From the NCBI GenBank assembly GCA_029532625.1, contig JARFXM010000009.1, forward strand, positions 3,348,001-3,412,000: 64,000 nucleotides of DNA, in the 5' to 3' direction. Of this stretch, positions 21,608 through 31,354 are shown piece by piece. The stretch is from Lomentospora prolificans (taxonomy: Eukaryota; Ascomycota; Sordariomycetes; Microascales; Microascaceae). The position numbers were made by a program, and so were the translations under genes. Every line of letters begins with the position of its first letter. Positions within the stretch are counted from its first letter, which is position 1. The notes under the pieces were generated by a model. That model was not told the origin of the DNA. It saw only the letters and a program-made list of their open reading frames with translations, and did not search any database.

Positions 21608-22393
21608 TCAAGACTCTACTTCCTTTAGGAGTTCTGTGACGGTGACAAATTGGTAACCTCTCCTCTTCGCTTCTGGAAGCAGTTTTTTGAGCATCGGCAC
21701 TGTCCAGCTCCTCCGATCATGGCAAATGATTATGGCTCCTGGTCTCAACATGCTCAGGATATGTTTTGCATTTATCCACCAATAGGGTATTTGAGGGTCG
21801 TGAGGGTAAACCCCCCCAAGGACTATCCTATATCCTAACCTGTCGACAAGGCGGCGCATACGATCGCTAAAGAAGCCTGAGCCGGGCCTGAAGTAGTTAT
21901 TTGGGGGTTCAATGCCTTCCTTATCATATGCGTCTCGCAGCATCTGGCGCACTTCGTATATTTCGGACTCGAGTTTTTGGTCGCTTAGAGACCGCGACGG
22001 CTCATCATGCATCGCGTGGTTCCCAAGCTCGTTGCCGTTCCGGACCAGCTCTCTTAGGCGCTCCTCGCGCCCCTCAACCTGGGAGCCTATGACGAAAAAG
22101 GTCGCTTTTGCATCATTTGCCCGCAGAAGCTCCATTATTTGTCTCGTATACACACTCGGGGCATCGTCAATCGTAAGCGCGATGATCTTCTTCTTCGTCT
22201 CAACCTCAAAGAGCACGTCGGGCCATTTTCGCGCAAAGTGTCGAATTAATGCCGCCGGCGGCTTGTAAATTAGGTAAAAAGGTGCGAAGAGGAGGAAGGC
22301 AAGGAAGAAGAGGAAGAAAAGGGTCTGCATTCGGTTGCGCCGCGCGCGCCGGCGCAGCTTCGTCGGTAGGCGGAGGATGGATAGGAGAGACAT
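21608..22393 (-). CDS. Membrane-anchored polysaccharide deacetylase, NodB domain
   Basis: About 261 residues in one exon. A basic cytoplasmic start is followed by one hydrophobic segment (about residues 24-42, LFFLFFLAFLLFAPFYLIY), so it is probably a type II membrane protein of the secretory pathway. The NodB domain shows motif 1 as LTIDDAPS (usual form TFDDGP), motif 2 as GNHAMHDEP with two His for the metal, and motif 3 as YFRPGSGFFS. It may de-N-acetylate chitin or another wall or glycan polymer. The start is the ATG at 22393; the frame runs further upstream only through a GTG. Substrate is uncertain because the motifs differ from classical chitin deacetylases. Confidence 0.85.
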   Translation of the reverse strand: MSLLSILRLPTKLRRRARRNRMQTLFFLFFLAFLLFAPFYLIYKPPAALIRHFARKWPDVLFEVETKKKIIALTIDDAPSVYTRQIMELLRANDAKATFFVIGSQVEGREERLRELVRNGNELGNHAMHDEPSRSLSDQKLESEIYEVRQMLRDAYDKEGIEPPNNYFRPGSGFFSDRMRRLVDRLGYRIVLGGVYPHDPQIPYWWINAKHILSMLRPGAIIICHDRRSWTVPMLKKLLPEAKRRGYQFVTVTELLKEVES

Positions 22394-24793
22394 GTGAATA
22401 AATGTATGGTGCCAACTTGCCTCTTTCCTCACCGGCTGGGAAAGGGTGTCGGCCGAGTAACACAGCTGTCCATGTGATGAAAGTCGACGATTAGACCGTC
22501 CCTGAATTTATCGTGGCCGACCGGGATACAACGAACATCTACAGGGAATGAGTTTAGTTGATGATGCTGGTCAGTTTGATCGAGGTCTCATGTTTGTCAC
22601 GTGATAAAGTGCACCCGCCACAAGAGTACAGGATTCCCGTCTCACCCTTGCAAGCCGACAGCTGCGACGCAAACTAGATTTTGAACATTTCCAGGAAATA
22701 CTTACCGCAAGCATGGTAGCTAATTTTTGGTGGTATAAGTGCAAATATAATCCAAATAGATAATTACAAGCACTAAAAGCCTCGTTGACTTCCTTCTATC
22801 GGAACGCGCCGTTTCCTCGTCTTGTGCTGGCAGGGGCATCACAGCCTGACTCTCCAGGAGGGGAAGGGCCATTAGGTTGTGAACTTCATACTTTGTACCA
22901 AGAGAGGGTTCTATCAGTGAGAAAATTCGAGCGCTCCAATACTTGTACGATGTACGAAGATAGAGTGCAGGGATGATCACGGCAGTAGGATGCGGCTCTT
23001 TAGACATAGACAAGAGGGAGCCTTCGAATTGTTCAAACATACCGGAGGGTAAGGCCACTCTCAGCAGCGCCAGCATCAGTGGCCAGTGACGATATGGCGA
23101 CGATAGAATCTCACCAACAGAGATCCCAGTACGCCAGCCAGCCACCTTCTCATACCTCAGTACAGTGACTAGACGTTCCCATTAATGACGCTATCGACCC
23201 CTTAGGAAAGGCCGCCGCTGGCGAATCACGAACCGTTCGCAAAATGAGTCCTGGTCTAGGCCGTGCTAGCACATCCATGCTACCAGGGCACGACAACGCT
23301 AGCGGCGAAGTGCAAGAAATGCCGGCGGATCGACAAGCAGTAGATCGATCCCCACGTTCCCCGCCATCCCGCTCAGAGTGTTGAAACAAACAACCCGCAA
23401 CATGTTCTTCCGCTCGCAACAGTCTTGATAGGCAGAGACAGATCAGCCAATCTGTACCCCCTCATGACTCCCCTTCTTCTGCCATCACCCATCCTTTCCG
23501 TCCAGTCTCCTAGGTTCATCCAAAGACAACCTGTGTTTGAGCGTGTCAAGTGTTGAAACCGCCAAACATCATTATCGGCATCACTAAGAAACTTCCACCT
23601 GTCCGGTCCCCAGAAGGGCCACCAATGGTTCCGCAGGAGTGCGGGGTGATATTGGGGCCTGGCCCTCAACGGCGTGCAGGCCAGTATTTGGCCACATTAA
23701 AGGAATCTACCTTAGGAGCTAACTCAGCGTTGATTTGACGGCACGGGGCACATTTAGGCGGAAAATTATCAACCGCCAGCCAGCCACATTAATTAACTGC
23801 CCACAAGACCAAAGTGCGACGAACCAGGCAAGCCACGTCCATACCTTTCCCCCCGGCCAACTCATTCGCATCGCCCACTGAATGGAGGGGGTGACAACCT
23901 AATATGTGGGTTTTAGGCAGATCGGGACCTGATCCTCCTGGGAAAGGACCCCAGAACCACATGCGCTTCATGGATTAATTAATTGCAGCAATGAGAATGG
24001 GTCGACTCTGGACGAGTCGGCGGGCCATGTCCTACGAGTACTAGTGGGCGGAGCCAAGCTTCTAGTGACCCATCCTATCAGTGGGAACTAGTAATACAGG
24101 TTGAGCGCTATGTGTCAGTGGGACAAATTTTCCTAAAGGTCTCACATGAGCTTCATCTCAGATATTACATCCCCATCGACTGTTAATAGCTTCCACGAAA
24201 AGAGCGTCTTTGGCCTGGACGGTTCCAGTGGAGAAAACCACGAGTCCATCATGGCTTGCTTGCTCCAAACTTACATGGAATCGCCGTCAAGGCAAGAATA
24301 CCGGATATCCATGGCCCTGCTCGTTGTAGCAACACCGCACGCGAATAAAGCCATACTAGACCATGCTAGAACAGTCACGGGCACTTAGGATATTGTGAAA
24401 TTGGTATCTCAATTGGAACCGACATACAAGTCGGCAGAAATGGACCATCTTAGGTTGCTGCCTCTAACGGCACGGGGAATATACCATCTGTGAAAGGAAA
24501 GACCACAAGACTGTGAGTACAAAAACAAAAAAAAAATCAATCATCCTAGTAGAACCCAACGCCCATGTTCCTTGAGGCCGCCACCGTGTAAACCTCGTTT
24601 GCGTTGCCCTCTGTTTAGAGCGATCTCCCAATCTCATCCTGGAATGCATGTCCTTGCCGTACCGTTTCCTGTCCAGTGCTCGTGTGCTGAAGAAATGTAA
24701 ATAGAAGCGTAAAGAAGGGCTTCCCGAGGGAATAATGCATGTTCCGAAAATGTACAGTGAAGGATATCAACATAATTCGTTCTTCAAAAGGCT
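22394..24793. other. 2.4-kb gene-poor region
   Basis: No supportable gene. It includes the promoter of the deacetylase gene at its left end and two of the three identical GCCAGCCAGCCAC 13-mers (23133-23145 and 23775-23787). Its right end is the 3' flank of the serine-rich gene. Open frames such as that ending near 22720 on the minus strand lack an ATG start and any family resemblance. Confidence 0.45.
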
Positions 24794-25768
24794 TTAGATC
24801 CAAACAGCTGGGACAGGCCTGGCATGGGTGACATCACGGTCGTGGAAGAAGAACGAGGCAAGATTCTGGATGTCGTTGAGGTACACGTCGGCACTAACCT
24901 TGCAGAGGCCGCGAGACAAAAGCTCCTGCTCCTCTTCGTCGATGGCGTCGAGCCTGTTGCCGACGCCAAATTCCTCGGCGATCTCAGTAACTTGGGCGAG
25001 CTCCAGGCCGAAAGGATGCTGGGGGTTTGCATACTGCGTCTTCTCAGCAGGGGGGCTCATAGGGGAGATGGACATGGTGGAAGAGATGCCAGTAGAGTGC
25101 GTCTGGACAGAGTCGCGGGACATGCCGGAGAAGGAGGTAGCGGTTGATGCGCTTCGAGAGAAGGAGTATTGACCCCTCGACATAGATCTGCCGCTATCCT
25201 TGGAAAGGTGAGACATAGACCTCTGCCGGCTCATGGCGTCGATCGAGGCCTGCTTGGTGTGCGATGGGGCACGTTTGGGAATGGCAGGAGCTTGTACCGT
25301 CGAAGCACTAGGTACCTGGGGAATCTGGGGAGGTAAAAAGTAGCAGGAAAGGTGGTTAGGCTCAGGAGATACGGATCGCTTGAGCTCGCTCGAGGGGACA
25401 TCGGGGCTAGTGGGAGGAGAGGAGGCTGCGGTCGAGGGGCTGCTGTCAGACTCGTCGTCAGTGTGCGCTACGGACCTGGACGAGGACTGGTTCGAATTGC
25501 TGGTCGACGGCCTGGGGAGATCTGGGGCGTTGTACGAGAGCATGTTCGTCGTATGAATCAGTTCGATGGGGCCCGAGATCTTGGGACGCACACCAGAGTT
25601 GGCAACAGAGTTAGAGCGGGAAGGTTGAGATCGAGCCGTATCAGAGCGTCCCCCAATGGGTTTAGTAGTGTTGCTTCGCTGCATAGCGGCCCTTTCCCTC
25701 GCCTCTTGAGCAAGCTCAAGGCTCATCTTCACTTTCCGTGTCGTCAAGGCTCTTACGATGGCCGGCAT
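24794..25768 (-). CDS. Serine-rich conserved fungal protein of unknown function
   Basis: About 324 residues in one exon, starting at the first in-frame ATG (25768). The N-terminus MPAIVRALTTRKVKMSLELA is basic and helical. The middle is low-complexity, rich in Ser, Pro, Thr and Arg, with many possible phosphorylation sites. The C-terminal 90 residues look ordered: HPFGLELAQVTEIAEEFGV, then DAIDEEEQELLSRGLCKVSA and VYLNDIQNLASFFFHDR. I recall similar C-termini in ascomycete proteins but no assigned role. The layout (disordered body, compact conserved tail) suggests a regulatory or scaffold protein. About 3.5 kb upstream is gene-free, so the promoter and leader may be long. Confidence 0.75.
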   Translation of the reverse strand: MPAIVRALTTRKVKMSLELAQEARERAAMQRSNTTKPIGGRSDTARSQPSRSNSVANSGVRPKISGPIELIHTTNMLSYNAPDLPRPSTSNSNQSSSRSVAHTDDESDSSPSTAASSPPTSPDVPSSELKRSVSPEPNHLSCYFLPPQIPQVPSASTVQAPAIPKRAPSHTKQASIDAMSRQRSMSHLSKDSGRSMSRGQYSFSRSASTATSFSGMSRDSVQTHSTGISSTMSISPMSPPAEKTQYANPQHPFGLELAQVTEIAEEFGVGNRLDAIDEEEQELLSRGLCKVSADVYLNDIQNLASFFFHDRDVTHARPVPAVWI

Positions 25769-28700
25769 TGTGGAGGTTTGATCAGGTTGTTGTCTCGGTA
25801 AACTGTAAGGAGAGGACAAGATGTCGGAGGGGGCAATAATAAGGATTCGACTTGGGTCTGGGTGTGCGGCCGAGGCCAAGCGACTACCAGAGCGGGTGGG
25901 GACTGTAGTGTAGCACTGAACGCTACAAGCTGCAATCGTGATTGGGGGTATGCAGAACCAAAGATTGAGGGAAGTCAAGTGGGAACGATGTAGTGGGTGG
26001 TAGACGAGAGGGTCAAACGTTGGTGCCCACGGAAAGAAGGAAAAAAGGACGCAAAGGGCTACAACGAGAACGAAGAGAGCAGAAAAAAGAAAGGCGCGTC
26101 TGTGGGCGAATGTGCGTTGAACAGAAGACTTCCAGTCCAGATAAAGATAGGAAGCTGCGAAGTTTGGCTTTGGCTTTGGCTTCGGTAGCGGTTACCGTGT
26201 TTGAACCAGCAAGCGCCAGTATTGGGCTCTAGTCCAGGCTGTGAGGCAAGAAACGTGAGCAAAGGGAACAGAAGAAGACCGCGTAGAGGTTTTTCTGTTT
26301 AGGAATCCGGTCCCGATGAGAGTGGTAAAATAAAATAAAAAGACGATATAACGCGACTCTTGAACCGTCAAGGCGCACAATGAAGTCGTGTCTAGGGATG
26401 AAGAGAGAAAGCTCGATAAGTTGCGAGTGTAGCCGTCTTAAGGAGTGATTTGATATTCAAGAATGAGGGTCGCAAATGTCACTGTAACCAAGCATTGATT
26501 CCTTGTGGAACAATGAGCGTGTTGAAGATGGGTCGCTACTAGGCGCAAACTGTTGCGAGTGAATCTTTCCGGTCCGGCGAGAAAGCGAGCAAAGTCAAAG
26601 AAGGAGAATAAATGGAAAAGGAGAGTGACGGTTGAGAAACCAGGCGAGGCCTTCTTGGAAGGAAAGAAATGATCACGATGGGATCGAAGGTCGACCTTGC
26701 AGAGGGAAAGGGAGAAGAGGGCGAGAGGGCAGGGAGGGAATTAAAGGCCGCTTTTTTTCCCTCCCTTTCGCCTCGATCTGGGATCATCGATATCGGGCAC
26801 ATACGACCTTCTGCTTTCGTTTGACTAGAGAAGCAAGCAGTGCAAGTACTCAAGGAAACTCTGCCAGGTACATACTGGCCTGCGTGGCCAGCTTGAATCA
26901 CCAGGTCCCATGCAGTTCCACCACATGTCCATATCCATCCCAACCAGTCAGCCTGAGCCGACGTTCCCCTCAGTTCCCTTTACTTTTTTGTCTCCAGGTG
27001 TACCCCTGTCACCCGATTTTTCATGAGTTGGTCCGTCGATTTTCATTCGCCCACCTCTCTTTTGCCCCCTGAGTTGGTCAGACACTCAGGCCCCATCGAC
27101 CAATACCAGTCCCTTCCGAGTTGACTTCCCTTTGCGTCGCTGTCAACTTGAGCCTTTGTCGCCCAATTTCCAGGCCAAGATGGGCCATTGTCATCCCGCA
27201 GTAATTTCCATGGGTAGTACCAGGTCTGGTCGGCTTCTCAAGGTCCATGAGGGAGAATGCTGCTGACTGTACTATTTTCTGCAATTCGCCTCTCCCCCGC
27301 ACCAACTCCCTTCGACGACCAAGTCGAAGGGAGAAACCTGTATGTATTCGGCTGGAATTCCAGGTATTATCTACGTGCGTATTCGTTTCAAAGGAAAAAA
27401 AAAAGAGTTGCCCTACCTCCATTTTGTTTCGGTACGGCTAATTATCTGAACCTCCTGACGGAAAGCGCTTCCAACCGAGACTGAGCTCCTCGCGCCGGTC
27501 CATCATCCGCTGTGATTAGTAGATCGCCATAGTAATACTCGAGGTTTGTACAACTCGTCCTTCTCCTACGTAAGTTATTAGTCTAATGGCCGCGGCTTCG
27601 GGACCAGTTGGGTGCTCCGTTGAACTGGGAGCAGAGGAACAAGAGAAGCTTCGTGCCACTCATGCTGCGGCCGCTCAGTTCTCACCAACGAACCAGCGCG
27701 AGCGAAGCGCTCAAGACACGCTGTCGAGATGGTCAAACAGTCGGCTCCAATTAGCCCGTTTGTCGCTCTGGCTGGCTGGAGGTGTTTGGACTGGCATGCT
27801 GCGCCTCCTTTGAGACCATCCCTTTCTCGCATTCAAGCGACATGACTAATGTAGGTACAACGCTTGACAGCACCTCTTGGAGGCGAACGATGGACAAGGA
27901 CGTCCACTTCGATGCGTGCGTACCCCACGAGACGTACAGCATGCGCTGCCAAATTCCTACACTCCTTTGCCACTCGCCGAAAAGACGGTTTAAAAAAGAA
28001 ACTGACGCGATCTCCATTTATCCTTCGTCCCATCCAGGTTTGGACGATTTTTCCGGCGGCTGTGGGATTGTGAGATCCAAACATGTTCCTGAAAATGATC
28101 GCCGGCTGGCCCCTACTCTCTCCCATGTCCCACCCCCGGCCCCGCTCCAAAAAGGCTAAGCAAAGGGTTCCTGACGCGTGCCAGGAAGTACAGTGCTTAA
28201 AAATTGACACTGTAACATCTTTTCCTGGTGCCTGCGAATGTCATGTTTGTGGGTCTCTCATGCGTTTCCTTCGGCTGAGTACCAAATATGATTGGCCAAG
28301 CACCCCTTTTTGTTTCTGGCTGTTGTGGACCGCCGTTTCAGGGACGCCAGGGCTATCCGTGTGTGTGCCTGCGCAAGCCCATCGCCGAGACAGGTCGGCC
28401 AGTAATTCTGTACCCAGTGCCAGGGCTAGCACTCAAAGCCCAGGCTTTTGCCACCAGACTGGTGGTGGGTCTGAGCTTTGGAACGCTTTTCTTTTTTTTT
28501 TTCTCTCTCTCTTTTCCTCCTGATTCACCTCCATTGCCACTTCTCCCTCCGGCGGAGGCACGGCTTCCCAAAAATGCACTCGGAACAGCAACCCCGCCCC
28601 TCTCTCCCCCCAAAAAATGCGCATTGAGATTGACGGCACAGAACTGGCCTGGATGCTTTCGTGATCCCCGCCAGGACCACAATTCAGACAAACTAGAGGC

Positions 28701-29273
28701 CGGGTGACCGACAACTCCCTTCGTAACAGGTCAACAGTTTCCAGGTAATTCGGCTGAGAGAGTCCCCGCGCATCGAAGGCGCCACCTGGTTTTGGGAAGA
28801 ATCAGCATGCATGGCGGGTGGGCCAAGGCCACAGCTGCAAGCCCTCTTGCCGACAAACTTACTCGCCTTCTTGGAAAAGTAAAGTGGTTTTGTCCGCCTC
28901 TTCGATCTGCGGGTATCAGTAAGAGTCTGTTCCCTCTAGGCAGTAAGGGTTGGCTTGCCTCGGTGACATCAGAGACATCTTCGCCAGTGAGGGAAGACAC
29001 GCCATTCGACCAGCCGTTCGATTTATAGTACAACATGCATGACGCTAGTGTCCTCATTGCCACAATACCACATGTCGTATTTGATGGTTTGCGATGCTAC
29101 TCTTCATGCTTTTAAAAAGTCTATGTCTCGAATCGCAACGTTTCTGGTATCATCCGGACTCAACGGGAAACCATCGTTTCTCTTGCGGCACCATTCAGCC
29201 TCACATTATAGCCAAGTTTGTCTCGTTTTGAAAATATGTGGAATATCAACTCTTAGTTCGCATGGAGTGGTCT
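25769..29273. other. 3.5-kb gene-poor region upstream of the serine-rich gene
   Basis: No supportable gene. The first kilobase is purine-rich on the plus strand (pyrimidine-rich on the minus strand) and fits a long promoter plus leader for the minus-strand gene at 25768. A perfect 11-bp inverted repeat lies at 27306-27333. Overlapping open frames at 27.5-28.7 kb on both strands carry mixed low-complexity sequence and match no family. Confidence 0.45.
27306..27333. repeat. Perfect 11-bp inverted repeat with 6-base loop
   Basis: CTCCCTTCGAC at 27306-27316 is matched by its exact reverse complement GTCGAAGGGAG at 27323-27333, around the loop GACCAA. It would form a stable hairpin in RNA from either strand. 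It could be a structured leader element, a noncoding RNA stem or chance; there is no T-run after it. Confidence 0.7.
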
Positions 29274-30968
29274 TTAATCCTCATCCATCGCATCACTGCC
29301 GGCTGCATCGGAATCTGAATCTTCCTCGTCCTCATCGTCATCTTCCCCTTCACTCGATTCGCTGCTCGCCTCCTCCACTCCCACAAGTCTATCCTCTTCG
29401 CCCACCTGTGTATCTGGCACCCTGTGAGCGAATGCTTTTCTCACCGCGGCATTTGTGCTAGTGTCCCACACGTGCATCGTGCCGCGGCTACCAGCCACCG
29501 CAAGCCTGAAGGCAACCTCGGGATCAGGAGCAAAAGTCGTAGAAAAGACCTTTCCGACATCCAGGTTCCTCGATACGACCATGGTCGGTCCCGTAGACTG
29601 GATGTTCCAAATTTTGACCGTCTTGTCTGTCGATCCGGTGGCCATAAAACCGGGGATTATGCTGTTGATGTCAAAAGACGAAACGGACTCGTCGTGAGCC
29701 TGGAGCGTCCATACAGGCTTGGTGGCCGTGGGGTTCGTCGGAGCATTCCGAACGTCGTGGTAGTGTATCATTCCGTTCTCCGTTGAAACATAAAAGTAGT
29801 TTTGGTCGTGCGGATCCCACCGTACATTTTCTACGTCGCTCTCCACTCCCCACCGGGGAACCTGAGCTTCCGGCGCTCTCATATCAGCGGCTACTATTGT
29901 CCTGTCGTAACTTCCACTGAGCAACACTGTCGATTCGACGGGATGCCAGGCCACCGAGCAGACCTTGTCCGTGTGGTAGGAGTAGGACTTTGCGCACTTG
30001 GTTGTGTGAAGATCCCAGAGCTTGATGGTCTTGTCGGCAGAGGCGGACGCGAGCAGGTTGCGGTGCTTTCGGTTGGCGGCCAAGGAAAGGACGGCGTCGA
30101 CGTGGTATTCGTCGTTGGCCTTCTTAGCCTTCTTTTTTTTCTTCTTCTTCTCCTTTACTCCCTCGGCATTCCCTCCCTGGCCAAGAATGGCATTGGGGTA
30201 GATGGAGTCGACCGTGTCAAGGTCCCAAATCTCGATATCGGGGTCCATGGTGCCCACGGCGACGAAATTTGCCCTAGATTCCTTATCCACGTCCTCTTTC
30301 TGCACAGGAATGTCCAGCCACTCTAGACAGAGGGGAATAGCGGGCAGCATAATATCATGGTGCACGTATAGGTTGCTTTCGTTGTCCTCGTAGACGTGTA
30401 CCACAAGGTGGGCCAAGTCATCCTCAACCTTGGTGGCTAGCACAAGATTGTCCGTCGCTAAGACCTGGAGGTCTTCTCTGTCCTCGTCCTCGTCTTCATT
30501 CTCAGGTAGCTGGATATAAGGATCATCGTTGTTGGATTCGTAATAGGCGAGGGACTTGACGTTGCCAAATATGGATAAAGGCTGGCCCGGAGTGGCACTC
30601 TCCTCATCATCGTCATCGTCGTAGTTTTCCAAGTCGTATTCCTTGAGATCATCGTCAAGGGCAATGCTATGATTTTTTGGTTAGTCAAGCAGACGACGTT
30701 GCCCACGTGCAGTTCGTACATACTCGTCGGCTTTCTCCTTTCTAGACTTTTTGTTCTTCTTGCATTCTGTAGGTCCTGCCCCACTTCGAGCCTCCTCTGT
30801 GTCTTTCTCGCCGCCTTGCGCCTCCTCGAGATCCTCGTTCGCATCATCAAGCTGTAATTTCGCCAACTCGGCTATCCTCTGAAATTCCGACTCGTCAAAG
30901 TTGTATTTCGTGGGGAAAGCAGCCGCAACTCCACGCGGGACCCATTGGGCCGCCGTTATCATAGACAT
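29274..30968 (-). CDS. PWP1: PWP1, WD40 ribosome-biogenesis protein (2 exons)
   Basis: A nucleolar WD40 protein of about 545 residues needed for large ribosomal subunit assembly in yeast. Exons: 30968-30724 and 30666-29274, joined across a 57-nt intron with a CTAAC branch site. The start MSMITAAQWVPRGVAA is the PWP1 N-terminal signature. Acidic runs flank the propeller. Visible blades include LASASADKTIKLWDLHT, LLSGSYDRTIVAADMR, MATGSTDKTVKIWNIQS and LAVAGSRGTMHVWDTS. A lysine run (EKKKKKKKKAKKAND) sits before the third quarter and a very acidic Ser/Asp/Glu tail ends the protein. It faces PRP16 across a 386-bp shared promoter. Confidence 0.93.
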
Positions 30969-31354
30969 GGCGCACTATATACAAGCTCGAGACTGATAAT
31001 CTATGGGCGGAGAATTATCGTGCAAAATTCAGTCTGTGACCCTTGGTCGTTACTTGGGATTGCGCCCGAAGCACCTAACAAGAAAAAAAAAAATTAATCC
31101 AATGTGGGGTTATTGATCTTATCAGCGATAAGCTGGTGGTGGGGTCGAGTGATACTTCGCGGTGCATCACATTCAGGTGCAAGGTGTTGTCGACACAGGT
31201 GCCACCAATAGATGCCACGTGATAACGCGCCTTCCAATCCGCATGCCATTGCCGGCCTCAAATTGATCCAAGCTGTTGGCGCCTGATCCAGATCCTGTTC
31301 TTCACAAATACCAGACGCATTAAGATTACGCGTCGAGGAGGCTTCCGTATCAAA
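30969..31354. promoter_or_regulatory. 386-bp divergent promoter of PWP1 and PRP16
   Basis: The start codons of a ribosome-assembly gene and a splicing-helicase gene lie back to back with 386 bases between. A run of A bases lies at about 31082-31093. The arrangement would allow co-regulation of two growth-related genes; this is inferred from position. Confidence 0.6.

Noticed and set aside
22394..22432. Upstream extension of the polysaccharide deacetylase
   Set aside because: It begins at GTG; the ATG at 22393 is adequate and places the membrane helix normally.
22720..23145. 141-codon minus-strand frame
   Set aside because: No ATG at its start, no family resemblance and a low-complexity tail.
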